From assembly GCA_963970005.1 (NCBI GenBank), contig CAXAMN010029027.1, positions 547,040 through 611,039 on the forward strand: a DNA stretch of 64,000 nucleotides, given 5' to 3'. The DNA is from Durusdinium trenchii (Eukaryota; Sar; Dinophyceae; Suessiales; Symbiodiniaceae). The notes beneath the pieces are model-generated. The model was given only the letters and a program-made list of their open reading frames with translations, had not been told where the DNA came from and did not search any database. The position numbers and the translations under genes were made by a program. Below are positions 47,214-58,300 of this stretch, one piece after another. How positions within the stretch are numbered: position 1 is the first letter of the stretch; every line of letters begins with the position of its first letter.

Positions 47214-47223
47214 CCCCCCGCTG
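47214..47223 (-). other. polypurine tract
   Basis: On the element strand CAGCGGGGGG directly precedes the 3' LTR (TGTTG...). A G run at this place is the expected primer for plus-strand DNA synthesis. Confidence 0.75.
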
Positions 47224-47283
47224 AACGAAAATGGGAGGAGTGAAGTTATGTACAGTGCATTAATTAAGGACCTACGAAGGTAT

Positions 47284-47775
47284 CCGGTCCCCCGGTACGT
47301 GCGAAGCATCGGACCGGAACGTGCCTTGAGATGGAGAGGATGATTGACCTCAAGGACGGATCACATATTGCACTGTCATGTTTTGATGCTAGGGTTGAAC
47401 ATGTCTCAACTGATTCATGCATGAAAGTTCAAAGCAAGCTCACAAAGATAATCTCTTTTGCGCAGCGGAACTGGGAGTGCAATGCCAACCTTTTAGAAAG
47501 CAGGAACAAAGCCATCAAGGCACACGCTCCCGCGTGGCGACAAAGCACAACAAAAGATGTGCGCTCTTTATTGCAAGGATTGAGAGCCAAGTTCATCGAC
47601 CTGAACTCAAACGAATTAGCTGCTGGTTTCAGGCAACCGGTCCCCCGGTGCATCACAGAAACGGTCATCCAGGCAACCGCTCCCGCGGTGCGTTGAGGGA
47701 AAAACACAGTGCACAAAGACAGCCGAGTCACCCGTAGATTTTATTCTCTTCTCCACAGGCAACAGCTCCCGCTGT
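47284..47775 (-). repeat. GGGA-tetraloop hairpins, 3' cluster
   Basis: Plus-strand form is stem-TCCC-stem'. Best cases: 47523-47536 (CACGC/GCGTG), 47636-47649 (ACCGG/CCGGT), 47676-47689 (ACCGC/GCGGT) and 47762-47775 (ACAGC/GCTGT), plus a four-pair case at 47284-47295. Stems differ by paired changes; the flanks (GGCA before, GCG after) are kept. Confidence 0.85.
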
Positions 47776-47784
47776 GCGTCGTGT

Positions 47785-50700
47785 TCACCACCTGCGCTGA
47801 CTCCACCAGTCGTGTCCTCGCCAGTCACTGCCACGACCGCGATCATCTTGCCACCAGTTGCGGTTGGATGAGGACCACCAGAAAGACGATGAGGATGACT
47901 GCTGCCAATCATGGTATTGATCACTTCCGGCAGCTCCTCGCCAGCGTTGCTCTGATGTCTCGGCCTGAGTACGTGTAGCTCTGGCCAGACTTTCACCTGG
48001 ACCTGGTGCGGCCTTGGCCTTGGGAATCACAAGTGCCCTTGTTTCTTTCACAAGGTTGATATCCAAGCCAGGTACAAATTGAGCATCGCCCATCACGAAT
48101 TCCAGGAGTTCATCCAACACATCATCAGGGTCCGTCTTCTCACTTCGCCACTCACCTCCAAATCCCAGGATTGCGGGTCGTTTTGCACCTTGACAATAGT
48201 CCGCAGCGAAAGTCTCAGGACGGTGCAGCCTGTTCTTCCAATAAATGAAGAAGTCCTCGCTCAGGTCAGCATCATTTCCTTTTGCTGGTTCGTTCATGAA
48301 GATGACCTTGCCAGCGTATCGATGACCGATGCCACGAGCGATCATTTCCCTTGTCCTCGGAGGGTCAGGGATGATGGCATCTGACAGTCGTTCCAGGAAT
48401 TGAATGCAGATTGGAGAGAGGTCCTGGGCTGCGCAGTTGAACGCGTAGAAAGCGTCAACCAGCTGTCGCTGCGATACCGTCATGGACATCTTGTCCGCCT
48501 TCTGGACATGGCTTTTGGCGTTCGCTTTCAAGATGTTGATGCCCGAACGAGAAGCACGTTGAACTTCATGGCCAGGCGTCCCCGCCGGCGTCCTCCTCAC
48601 ACCTGTTCCTTGCAGCCTGTCCTCAGGTACCATATCCATCGTGACTTCGATACCGAGATCTGCTGCAATTTCCTCGATCCGTATGAGCTGAGCAGCTTTA
48701 CACAGATCCGAGGCATTGTTGAGGAAGGTGCCGCATGTGATGCAGGACATCATGCCATGGGTGTAGGTATTTGTGCACGTTGGGCACTGAGCTTCTGGCA
48801 TCTGAATGCCCTCAACGACCATCCATCGAGTGTTGCCAAAACCCTCAGTCTCGGGGTGGATCTTGCGCCAATCAAACCGAGGTCGGTTGTAGTTGGGCAG
48901 CATCTCTTTGGGCGACACTTGGTTCCTGTAGGCGTTGAAATTGGGCCTGCGAACGACATACGTGACCTCGTATGTTTCCAAATCAGGATTCTGCTTTCCT
49001 GATATCATTTGGTCTTTCACGCCTGGGCGTTCAAACAGTTCACCGTACACGAATGGGGAAAAAGTGTCCACCTTGCCACACCACCTCTCATAGTCACCAA
49101 GGACCTGGTAGGTGTACTTCTCCAGTGGGCTTTTCACCATTTCATCGTCATCGGCAACTGGTCCCCCAGTGCGTGCTGAATTGAAGGCTTTTGTTTCACC
49201 GGTAATGATGCCGCGATAGTGTGCGTACACATGGTTCGCGAAGGCGTAGCATCGGGACTCCATGTCATACACGTAAATCACGTTCCGGTTTGCCAGCCAG
49301 TCAGGGCATAGGATTGTACCAGCAGTTGTTTCAATGAGCCGGTGCCCGTTCAAAATCATCATCTGGAGATCCAAGGCAACACAGATGGGGCGAGTCGCCG
49401 CCATCGCTGCATAGTCAGTGCCTGAAATTGTCCACGGATCTTCCTTCGTCAAGAATGTGAACCTGGCTCCAGTCCGATTGCCGCCGGGAATCAATCCCAT
49501 GTTGATGATCTCAACCAGTGCTGCCCGGTGCGTGTAGTGATAGAGGATGGTAGGGGCCACCTCCTTCACCTTTCCCAGCGCACCTCGCGGAACTCGAGGG
49601 AATTTGCCGGCCAGGTATTCCACCGAAGTATACTCCTCATCGAGAGTGGCAAAGCGTTCATGCTCAGGAAGTGCATCCTTCACGTTGTTGTTTGACCATT
49701 CATTATGGTTCTGAATCGCTTTGACCCGAAGAGGTGTGTATTGGTATTTTCCACCGACCAAAGTCCCCTTTGGCGCAATCCTCACCTCGAGCATGAATCT
49801 GTGATTGGATGTGATGACCGTCAGCAGTTCATCGTTGGTAAGGTTGACATCGTACTTCCGCTTGATGAACGAGTACACCTTGCCGAAATCCATCCACAGC
49901 CCAGCATCGAAGCTCGGAGGCTGCACCTTGTGCCAGGATTGTCTGCTATGCTCCCATCCTCGGAGCAAGCCCGAGACACGTCGGGAAATCCAGACTTGTT
50001 TCGAGTTCAGGTTCGCCAAATTGGCCGCACCCGGAACCGATCTTGACTGCAATGCCACAACTTCGTTTTCCCCAAGAGGCGACGAAACGGGAGGCACCGG
50101 TGGTGCCCTAGGCATGGCCTTGGCTTTGACAGCTGGTTTTGCTGTCGGGGTCGAATCCGAGGCCACAGCTCCCGCCGGGCGTTTTGGTACTTTGGGCTGA
50201 GTTTCCTCTGTTGGCTTCATTTCAACATCGGCCTCAGCTCCCGCCGGGCGTGCTTTTGCTTTCGGTGATGCCGGTTTAGTCTTTGACTTTGCCGTCTCAT
50301 GCGGCGCTTTTGGCGCCCCCGGCTCACCTGATGCTTTCGCCTTCGGGATCCTCGGTTGTGGTGCCTTGTTGGCCAGGTCGGGCTCGTTCCCCAAAGTGGT
50401 AACCTCGCGGAACTTTCTGAGTGCCTCACCAGTGAGCTGCGGGATGTCTTCTTCTGCCATGTAGATACGAATGACATCGCTTTCATCCTCCTTCTTTCTC
50501 AACTGGTAGGTGACACCCGCGACCTGACATGAGTCGGCATGCATAGATGTGAGGATCGGTTCCTTGAAAACAATCTCTTCATCTGAGTCATCATCTGGCT
50601 GATCTTTGTTTTCAAAGCCCTGTTTGATGGCGGAATCAAGGTGATCTTTGAGGAGTTCATTGACATAGTTTTCATCCGCAATGGGTTCATTGGATACATG

Positions 50701-52344
50701 GAGCTCCTCTTCTTCCGTGATGGTCACAGGGTCCACCTCGGTGTCACCGTGCTTTGGCATATCAACGGTGACAGACACGAACTCCATGCCCGGAGTGCTC
50801 ACGGGAGCCTGGTTGTTTGCATCTCGACCTTCCGTCCCCGGAGGCGAATCAGCGCTGGGCGCAAAGGTGTCGTCAATCTCGATGACTTCCGGCACACTTG
50901 CATCCGGCATTGTCTGATCAGCCTTCGACGGCTCAGCCGGGACTTGCACATCCTGACCCTCGTCATAGAAATCCGGACCAACGGTTCCCCGTGGCATATT
51001 GTAAAGTCGCTGATTGAATGGCAAGAGCTTGGCAGCTTCAATCTGCTCCTTTGTCGCGTAGACTGGGTCCCCAAAATCATCCATGTGAGCGACCTCAGTA
51101 GTCTCAGAGACCGTCAGGAGCCAGCCATTCTTTTGGTCGATGGCAGTCTGCCGCTTTTGACCCGGGAGAAGCTCATCGTGCTCGTCGAAGTCACCCAAAA
51201 AGAGGTACCCGGAATCAATGCGTCGCTTCCAGATGTGCTCAAGCATATGCTGGCGGTGGGTCTTTTCCCCACGAGGTTTCGCGAAGAGGTTGGCATCTTT
51301 GCGCAACACGTCAACGCCAGCGAGCACCCAGTAGTGGTAGGCGAACAGAGCAACATTTGCGTAGTACTTCACGAACATCGCCCGGTTCTCTTCTGTGTTG
51401 TGGCAGTGGAAGTTGTCGTACCGCTGACACGATCGAACCAGGGTGGTGCCTGTCACATTCGTGACGCCAAGGCGAGTGAAGACATCCGCTGATTGGCACA
51501 TTTGACGGGCGTATTCTTCCGGCAGTCCATAACTCTGCGAATCGCAGTAGCAGATGACGATCAGGGCTGCCACGTCTTTCCTCTGTCTCAAGTCCGCCAA
51601 ACGCCTCATCTGCTGGGCATGTTTCTGTGCCAGCTCTGCCTGCCACTCATAGGCCGCCCTCTGCTTGGCAGGGTTCCGGTGGAGCACGTTAGTGTCCACC
51701 CAAGGGTTGCCCACAAATCCGTGGTCGCCGTACACATCATTTCCGGCATATGATACCACGATGACGGCTGGGGCAGCACCTCCCGGTGTGCGACGCCTTC
51801 CGTTGTCAAGACAAGCCTCGATTCCGTCAATGATCGCTTCCAGGCCACGGCCCCAACGCAGGCTGTATTGGACACTGCCTGCGCGATCCGTCAGGAGTGA
51901 CGGTCCTGCCTCCTTCAAGTATTCGCCCACGTTGCGCTTGACGCGCGTGGTCTTGCCTTCAGAGTCCACCGTTTCATCCACAAGTGCCATTGACGAGTCG
52001 CCGGCAAAAATGAAGTCGACCACGGGTCCCCCCGGGCAAGGTAGCTGCGTCATCAAACGAGCCGGATTGCACTCCAAGAACTCGCGATGCGCTTTGTCGA
52101 TGCGGCCAAGTGACTTGGCACAGGCGTCAAAAGGATCAGCCCCGCAGGTAGCATCCAAGTGAGCGCGTCCATCATGCATCGACTCAACAAGGTGGGCGAG
52201 AACGGCCGTGCGCTTCAACAAATCTTTCCAGTTCCCGTCATTTCCTGCCTCAGTAGGCTGCGAAGAAGGAGCCACGTACATCCCAGGATGATTGAGGAAG
52301 AAGTCCACGGCATCCGTCTCACATCCAAAGAAAGGCATAGTCAT
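47785..52344 (-). CDS. retrotransposon ORF3: SGNH-hydrolase-like, Tpt1/KptA-like and zinc-ribbon protein
   Basis: The first ATG is at 52344, 65 nt after the ORF2 stop; the frame is open from about 52410 without an earlier ATG (residues below count from an open-frame TTG at 52371). Residues about 105-350 look like an SGNH/GDSL hydrolase: GDSS (124-127) with the serine nucleophile, YAGND (208-212) for the Asn block and DNFH (319-322) for the Asp-His pair. Residues 430-790 are acidic, then Pro/Lys/Ala-rich, and probably disordered. Residues 795-1060 match RNA 2'-phosphotransferase (Tpt1/KptA): SRRVSGLLRGW, DELLTVITSNHRFML, VKAIQNHN, ILYHYTHRAALVEIINMGLI, GARFTFL. Several catalytic positions are changed (R-H to R-G, R-A to K-A, H-G-T to H-Y-T). 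C1196-x2-C1199-x10-C1210-x2-C1213 is a zinc ribbon. The C-terminus is Trp/Ser/Arg-Gly rich, as in RNA-binding tails. Its position resembles that of env-like ORFs, but no membrane helix is evident. Confidence 0.8.
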   Translation of the reverse strand: MTMPFFGCETDAVDFFLNHPGMYVAPSSQPTEAGNDGNWKDLLKRTAVLAHLVESMHDGRAHLDATCGADPFDACAKSLGRIDKAHREFLECNPARLMTQLPCPGGPVVDFIFAGDSSMALVDETVDSEGKTTRVKRNVGEYLKEAGPSLLTDRAGSVQYSLRWGRGLEAIIDGIEACLDNGRRRTPGGAAPAVIVVSYAGNDVYGDHGFVGNPWVDTNVLHRNPAKQRAAYEWQAELAQKHAQQMRRLADLRQRKDVAALIVICYCDSQSYGLPEEYARQMCQSADVFTRLGVTNVTGTTLVRSCQRYDNFHCHNTEENRAMFVKYYANVALFAYHYWVLAGVDVLRKDANLFAKPRGEKTHRQHMLEHIWKRRIDSGYLFLGDFDEHDELLPGQKRQTAIDQKNGWLLTVSETTEVAHMDDFGDPVYATKEQIEAAKLLPFNQRLYNMPRGTVGPDFYDEGQDVQVPAEPSKADQTMPDASVPEVIEIDDTFAPSADSPPGTEGRDANNQAPVSTPGMEFVSVTVDMPKHGDTEVDPVTITEEEELHVSNEPIADENYVNELLKDHLDSAIKQGFENKDQPDDDSDEEIVFKEPILTSMHADSCQVAGVTYQLRKKEDESDVIRIYMAEEDIPQLTGEALRKFREVTTLGNEPDLANKAPQPRIPKAKASGEPGAPKAPHETAKSKTKPASPKAKARPAGAEADVEMKPTEETQPKVPKRPAGAVASDSTPTAKPAVKAKAMPRAPPVPPVSSPLGENEVVALQSRSVPGAANLANLNSKQVWISRRVSGLLRGWEHSRQSWHKVQPPSFDAGLWMDFGKVYSFIKRKYDVNLTNDELLTVITSNHRFMLEVRIAPKGTLVGGKYQYTPLRVKAIQNHNEWSNNNVKDALPEHERFATLDEEYTSVEYLAGKFPRVPRGALGKVKEVAPTILYHYTHRAALVEIINMGLIPGGNRTGARFTFLTKEDPWTISGTDYAAMAATRPICVALDLQMMILNGHRLIETTAGTILCPDWLANRNVIYVYDMESRCYAFANHVYAHYRGIITGETKAFNSARTGGPVADDDEMVKSPLEKYTYQVLGDYERWCGKVDTFSPFVYGELFERPGVKDQMISGKQNPDLETYEVTYVVRRPNFNAYRNQVSPKEMLPNYNRPRFDWRKIHPETEGFGNTRWMVVEGIQMPEAQCPTCTNTYTHGMMSCITCGTFLNNASDLCKAAQLIRIEEIAADLGIEVTMDMVPEDRLQGTGVRRTPAGTPGHEVQRASRSGINILKANAKSHVQKADKMSMTVSQRQLVDAFYAFNCAAQDLSPICIQFLERLSDAIIPDPPRTREMIARGIGHRYAGKVIFMNEPAKGNDADLSEDFFIYWKNRLHRPETFAADYCQGAKRPAILGFGGEWRSEKTDPDDVLDELLEFVMGDAQFVPGLDINLVKETRALVIPKAKAAPGPGESLARATRTQAETSEQRWRGAAGSDQYHDWQQSSSSSFWWSSSNRNWWQDDRGRGSDWRGHDWWSQRRW

Positions 52345-55300
52345 AATGCGAATCAGGAAAGGAAGGCACAATCGAAGTAGGCAGTCCGTCCCCGGGCGCG
52401 AGCTTGAGTCAATTGGTCACGGCAACGCCAAAGGCTCGGTGAATCATATCCGTCATCTGGAAAGTGTAAGTTTCCGTGCGTTTCAATGACTCACCACGAC
52501 CCTCAGCGTGCTCATGATCTTCACTGCATTGCTTGCTTTCAAACGATTTGAGAATAGGCTCTAAATTGGTACATATCTTCCAAGGCTTCCTTATCGGGAC
52601 ACCGTGTACATCAACAACACCAATCATGCACCCGTCAAACGTGACCTGACTCATCGAATGACGCTGACAGAACGACAGCACATATTCGAGTTTCCAGTAC
52701 ACGCAATTCTTAGGCCATTCAATGGCAATAAACGGATCAGCTGCACGAAGCGAATTGACAAGGTCAATTAATGCGTTCCATAGTTTCCTAAACTCGCGTT
52801 GATGCTCATCGACCTTGATCGCTGCTGATGGTATTGTTTTGTTCACGTGAATCCATGGAGTGCCACCAGTGCAAGGCAAACTTGCCCACACGAGTAAGCG
52901 TCGTCCTTTAGGAAGCTCACGGATACTGGACAAAACTTGTCTGACGATACGTTTTCGCGTTTGTGGGTCAAGGACATCATCATCTTTGGTGACACGAATC
53001 ACCATGCAGCCTGACGTGGACTTGCGAGATACATCACCAAGTTTAGATTCAGGACTGCAACACACTTCAAGCAGTACTCGATTGTGAGCTCCAGGCGTTG
53101 CAGCGGCCACGGGTCCCCCCGGGTGAGGTGCATCGGTCTTGGGCGCACCTGCCGGCATGGACGAAGCGGCATGCAATCCCAGCAACTTAAGTAGTTGATT
53201 CCACTTCTCGGTACTGGTGAATGGCTTGGTGAAAATGTCCGCTGCTTGAAGAAGTGATGGAACATAAACAAGCGTGAAATGTTTCCGTTGGAACTGTTCA
53301 GCTAACCATGCAAGGTTCAGTCGTTGCGTCTTGTCTGCGTGCCGGAAGGCAGGTGATCTGCCTGATTCAAGGATCCTAATGGTCGCCTGATTGTCTTCCA
53401 GAAACACGATTTCGAAAGCTCCCTTACCTATGAGGTAAATGTCCATGGAACCTTCCCGACCTTGACCAACGTAACATGAGTCAGTGAGTGCGTTCCTAAT
53501 TTCTCGTGATTCAACACCATAATCGATTTCATTCGGTCCAGGCACTCGGAAAATAGTCATACCCGTCCATTCCCCCTTCATGACTCTCTGTCCTTCCCTG
53601 CTGGACCAATCCCAGCTCACGTCTGCATCAAAGGTGCCATCCTTGAATTGTGCAATCGTGATCCTTTGGGCTGACAGGAACTTATGATCGACTGGGCAGT
53701 CGTCACAGTCTCTTGGGTCAAATAGGGTGTGTCTGGGTTCAACATGTCTCCTAATCACCTGATCTTTCAATGGATCAAACTCCCAAACATCGACTTTCGC
53801 GTTCCGGGCACGTGTCCCCACGGCCGAGCTTTGCACATTGGCGTTTTTGACTCCCCCCGCCTGCCGGATGACCTGCCAAAGACAGGAGGAAGGTAAACCA
53901 ACTGTGCGAATCGACAGGTTAGCGGCAATTACTTCCGCTTCCGTCGAACTCATGGCGGTGGCCGTTTGCTTTTTCGAAAATGCAGTAAGGGGAAAGTAGG
54001 TGTTTGGACCTACCATGGCCAGAATGCAACCTGAAGTTGATCGACTATCATGCTCTCCGGCATGGTCACTGTCGGCAAATAACCACAGTTTGCAATGTTG
54101 GGGATCATCTCCGATGAAACCTGATGCACGACGTCGATTGTGGAATGGATATAGCACATTAGCCTATGCAGTGCAACATCACACTCTTTTGACCACTTGG
54201 TGACACGGCTGGCAAGACCTTGAGTCGCTCTGAGCAAATCGAAACGTGCCATGCGTGCTGCAAACAACACTTTCATGAGGACTCTACTCGCGATGGCCTG
54301 GAGTTCCCCCCGGCGTTCTGCCTCATCACCTATGGGTCGTGCAATCTTATCGTCGTGAAACGGGGTGTTGACTGTCTTGAACTTCACGGGCTGATCGACG
54401 AGACTCTCATACTTCTCGAGGCATTGCCTCAGAAAGCCACGCATGTCGTATTCGACCCGTGTCACAGGCTTGTTCATGCAACTCTGATCTTCCTCAAGTT
54501 GATCCAAAAATGTGAATCCTTGGGCACGTGCGGCCTTCTTGGCCTGACTCTTGTCCCTCATCTTTTTGACGGCTGCAACAGCCATCTTGGGATCGGAAAT
54601 GCACCTGTCGATGAAGAAGGTCTCCCCTGTCCACCAAAAGGGCAATCCCTGTTGCCGGTCAACCTTGATGTCGTGCCAAACACACGCGGCGCCCCCCGTG
54701 TCCTTGGCAGCGGATCCCTCCGTGCATGGGACATATTCCGTGTACCTCAGGTCTCCAGGATCGAACAACCCTTCAACGCCAGCAGGCCTGATTTCAAAGC
54801 GTCTTCGAGGCTGAACGTGGTGATGCACAAAGGTACCATGCTCAGGGAAATGAGTCCAATAATCCTGTGTTCGGCGTGCGGGAGCCGCTGGCTTACTAGC
54901 AGGATCTTCGAGCTTGTGGTCGAAAACATGCGCGAATGGGTGATGGTCAATGGACAGCTTGAGGCCATGTGTGACAACATGATCACAGCCCAAGTATCTC
55001 CCCACATCTTCTGGGGTATCCATGTCGATGTGGGTGCCAATGAGCTTCCACCCTTCTGCATGGTTGGACGCAGGTCCGGCCATTTTGAAGTCATCAACGT
55101 AGACCGCTAACAAGAGGAACAATTTGTCATGCCAAAAGATCGATGGCCAGCACTCAGGGTGCACGGCCTTGAAGCCGACCTTTGCGAGACAATCCTCGCA
55201 GTGCCTCTCCCAGAACCCGCCTGAGTCTGGGTGACCATAGAGAGCAAGTACGAGCGGGATGACAGGATCTTTGTACTTACCGTGCCATGCTTTCGGCCAC

Positions 55301-58300
55301 CGGTATTTCGGGATCCTGATCCATGTGGGTTTCCCCTTCAAAGTGGTTTGGGTGTAGGCTTGTTTGCCGTCGCCCTGGGTGATTTTATTCCCGGGCGCAC
55401 TGCCGTAGCAGTCAAGGGCTTTGCCCGCCTCCATGTTCGCAGGTGCAGATCCTAGCTCCGAAAAGAGGGCAACCATGTCGGACTCGTCTTTGACCTTGTT
55501 CCCCTGGAACACCGTCCGACCTTTGTACTTCCTAAGGGGGTTTCCTTTCGGAAGCTCACTGCCTTTCTCAACACAGAGTTCGAAAACATTACCTACATGG
55601 ACCTTGGCTTTTGAACGGACTGCTTCGTTTGAGACTTCGTCCCATTCACGGACCTTATCATAAAGCCAAGCGGGCTTGGACTCCAGCTTCACCCACTCAA
55701 CGTCGAGGGAGCGTTGAGCATCTGGGGTGTTGCGGATTTCCTTCTGGCCTACAGGCCTCGCCACTAGTGCGTTTAGCCATGGCTCATACAAAACTCCTTT
55801 TTCTCGATGTGAATGCTGTTTCTCCTCATGTTCAACCGGCATCAAAGGCACACCTTCCCAGGTGGCGTCCATTTTCGCTTCAGAGGGAATGTCTCCGCTC
55901 TTGAAATTTCGCAGTTTGCCGTCAATCTCTGCCACGGCTGCTTTATGCTTGCTCTTCTCAGCAAGAAGGCGCTTCCGAGCCTCTTCAAGCTCGTACTCTG
56001 CAATCGCCTTCTTCCTTTCTGCTTTGGAAGCGGCTTTCCAAAGAAATGGAGGAATGCTGGGTGGTTTTGACGAACCCTTGTACTTTCTTGCCTTGTAGCC
56101 TCCGGCATCATAGTAGGATGAATCGGCTTTGGGGATCAAAGTTGTTTCACCCGTAACAGGATCAAGAACCTCAATCATCTCAACCTCTTCACCCCCCGGG
56201 TCGTCGGCAAGGTCTCCCGACCCGCGAGCGGCGATGGGTGCATCGTCAATTAGCACGTCAGGGAGTTCGGGTGGTTCATCAGGTTCATACTCTTGGTCAA
56301 CAGCATGTTTCAAAACCTCCTGATCAACAAGCTCTTCAATGTTTGCAGCCTTGACATCATCAATTGATGGCGGATTGCTCGAAATGGAAATGCCTGGGTA
56401 CAAACCTTCTCTTATCATGTTGTACCTGCCTTTGCATGGGAAGTGTAATCCGATGTCGGGAACGGCGATCTGATGGACTCTTAATGGTTGAATCTCCGCA
56501 CTGAAGTCTGATTCCATGACATCCTTCAATGGTAGAACCATGAACTCCTTTCTCCACACAAAATTGGACTGAACGGCATATCCCAAGAATATCCCTGGGT
56601 TTGACGTCGGCTCGAACCTGAGAGAGGACTTGGCTTTGTTCTTGGGGCCGATCCAGTAATCAATCCTCAACCCAAAGGGAACCAAAGGGCCTTTGAACTT
56701 CTCACCGAACCGAAGCGACCAAGGCGAACTACCCTCCCGGGCGTCGACGATATTGTTTGCCATGCATGCATGCCTGGCAGCGTGAGCCCAATATTGATGG
56801 TGTAGGCCAGCTTGCTCTAGGTTTACCCTTGTTCCATCGATGACGGACCGAATCGATCTCTCAGCCATAGCATTGGTCTTAGAGACGTATGCAAAGCTTG
56901 TTTGATGCCTCCATCCTAGCCTCTCGGCAGTCGCGATGAGTTCCGGTGAATTGTCGGAATAAAATACTCCTACATCATCAGTCGAACGGACAAAATGCTT
57001 GAAGGCTGCTATGCATTCACGTGTTGATCGACGTGCGGCCGGATAGACATACCTGAAATCCGTTGCCACGTCTTTCACGACCAATGCGACGCGAGCCCCA
57101 TCGATGTCCATTTCCTCATCGTCACGAATAACAAGATGGTCAGCAGTCAAATGTTGCCCGAAATGATCCGCCTCAACCTGGGTTGAACCACCCTTGCTAT
57201 ACGATGGACGTTTGGTCATCTTTGCTCTCGAGCAGGCTTGACAAAAGGGGTTCTTTGGGGTATGAGTCAACAGATGTTGAATGGATTGCGCTTCTTCCTT
57301 GAGAGCTCTCTCTCCCCTATCCCTCTTCGGGTCCAACGGCTTCTCCACCAACCTTTCATCCACCGGCTCGGGATCATCTTCAACGGGATCCTCGCCAATG
57401 GGGTTGTCCTCATCGTCCTGGACTTCAATTGCCTCTTCAGCCGGTGACGCGGGCAGAGGGATCATTGGTCGCAGCCCCCTTGACCGATCGTTCGTACCGT
57501 AAGGTTGACCTATGGCGGACATTGCAACACCGGTGGTTGATGGCAAGTATGGAACATAATCCTCTACTTCAAGCTTGACTTTGGTTCCGTCTGGTTTCTT
57601 GAAGTACGGCCTACTGTAAGCGGGCCAATGGAAGCTCCATCCTGCGTCGATGCAGCGTTGTCCTACCGATACGACGGCTGGGCTATCTTCCAAGACATAA
57701 GGGTTGATATCAGTTCCCAACACGGGAACATTGACTCTGGCTTGGTCAGTGGCTTGAAAGACTCCGTTGGCAGTAAGAAGACTGACCGGTTTGGACGATT
57801 GTGACACTTCATCCGAATGTAGCATGTGTCTAGATACAAGATCGTGTGCGCTGCCAGTATCTGCAATCCATGCAATCTCAGTGGCTGGCACTGTTGGACA
57901 TGACCTCCTCTCAAAACACTTGATGCAACCTATATCAGAGTTGCACAGGTACGAACATTCTGCCGGCAAGGACAACAGCTCGTTCCTGACAGCATTCTGA
58001 AGGTGTGATGCTGCAATGGATGCGTCCTCAGTGGCGACACGAACTGCCTCAGCATGCTCCGGTCGACCTGGTGTAAAGGGTCTTCGTTTCTTCTTACTCC
58101 GGGGTTGAACGGATCTCCAACTGGAAGAAGACTCAACAGCATGATTGAAAACGTTTGGTTGATCGTCAAAACGAACTCTTTGCGTAACAAAACTGTCAAT
58201 GTTTTCTGTGTTGTCAAAATCGGTGCACATAGTGTTTGATGCGGAAAGGACTGGCATGGCCACGCTTCCCAGCGGGCGAGTGATGAGGACGGAGGATCCC

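Larger units (their letters stand above)
47214..47784 (-). other. 3' non-coding region of the retrotransposon with hairpin cluster
   Basis: The 571 nt between the ORF3 stop and the LTR hold five of the GGGA-loop hairpins (47284, 47523, 47636, 47676, 47762). Two lie in a local duplication that also shares the flank aggcaacc. No coding sense is seen. It may serve as a structured 3' UTR. Confidence 0.7.

Noticed and set aside
49510-49530. accagtgctgcccggtgcgt as a hairpin of the same family
   Set aside because: It keeps the GTGCGT flank but has no TCCC loop and only three pairs over a 10-nt loop.
50162-50252. Two near-identical cagctcccgccgggcgt sites counted as hairpins
   Set aside because: Only three of five stem pairs form. 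They are listed as degenerate copies and left out of the count of clear hairpins.
47785-52344. ORF3 as an envelope-like gene
   Set aside because: Its position fits env-like ORFs, but there is no signal peptide, no membrane anchor and no fusion-type hydrophobic segment, and enzyme-like domains account for much of its length.
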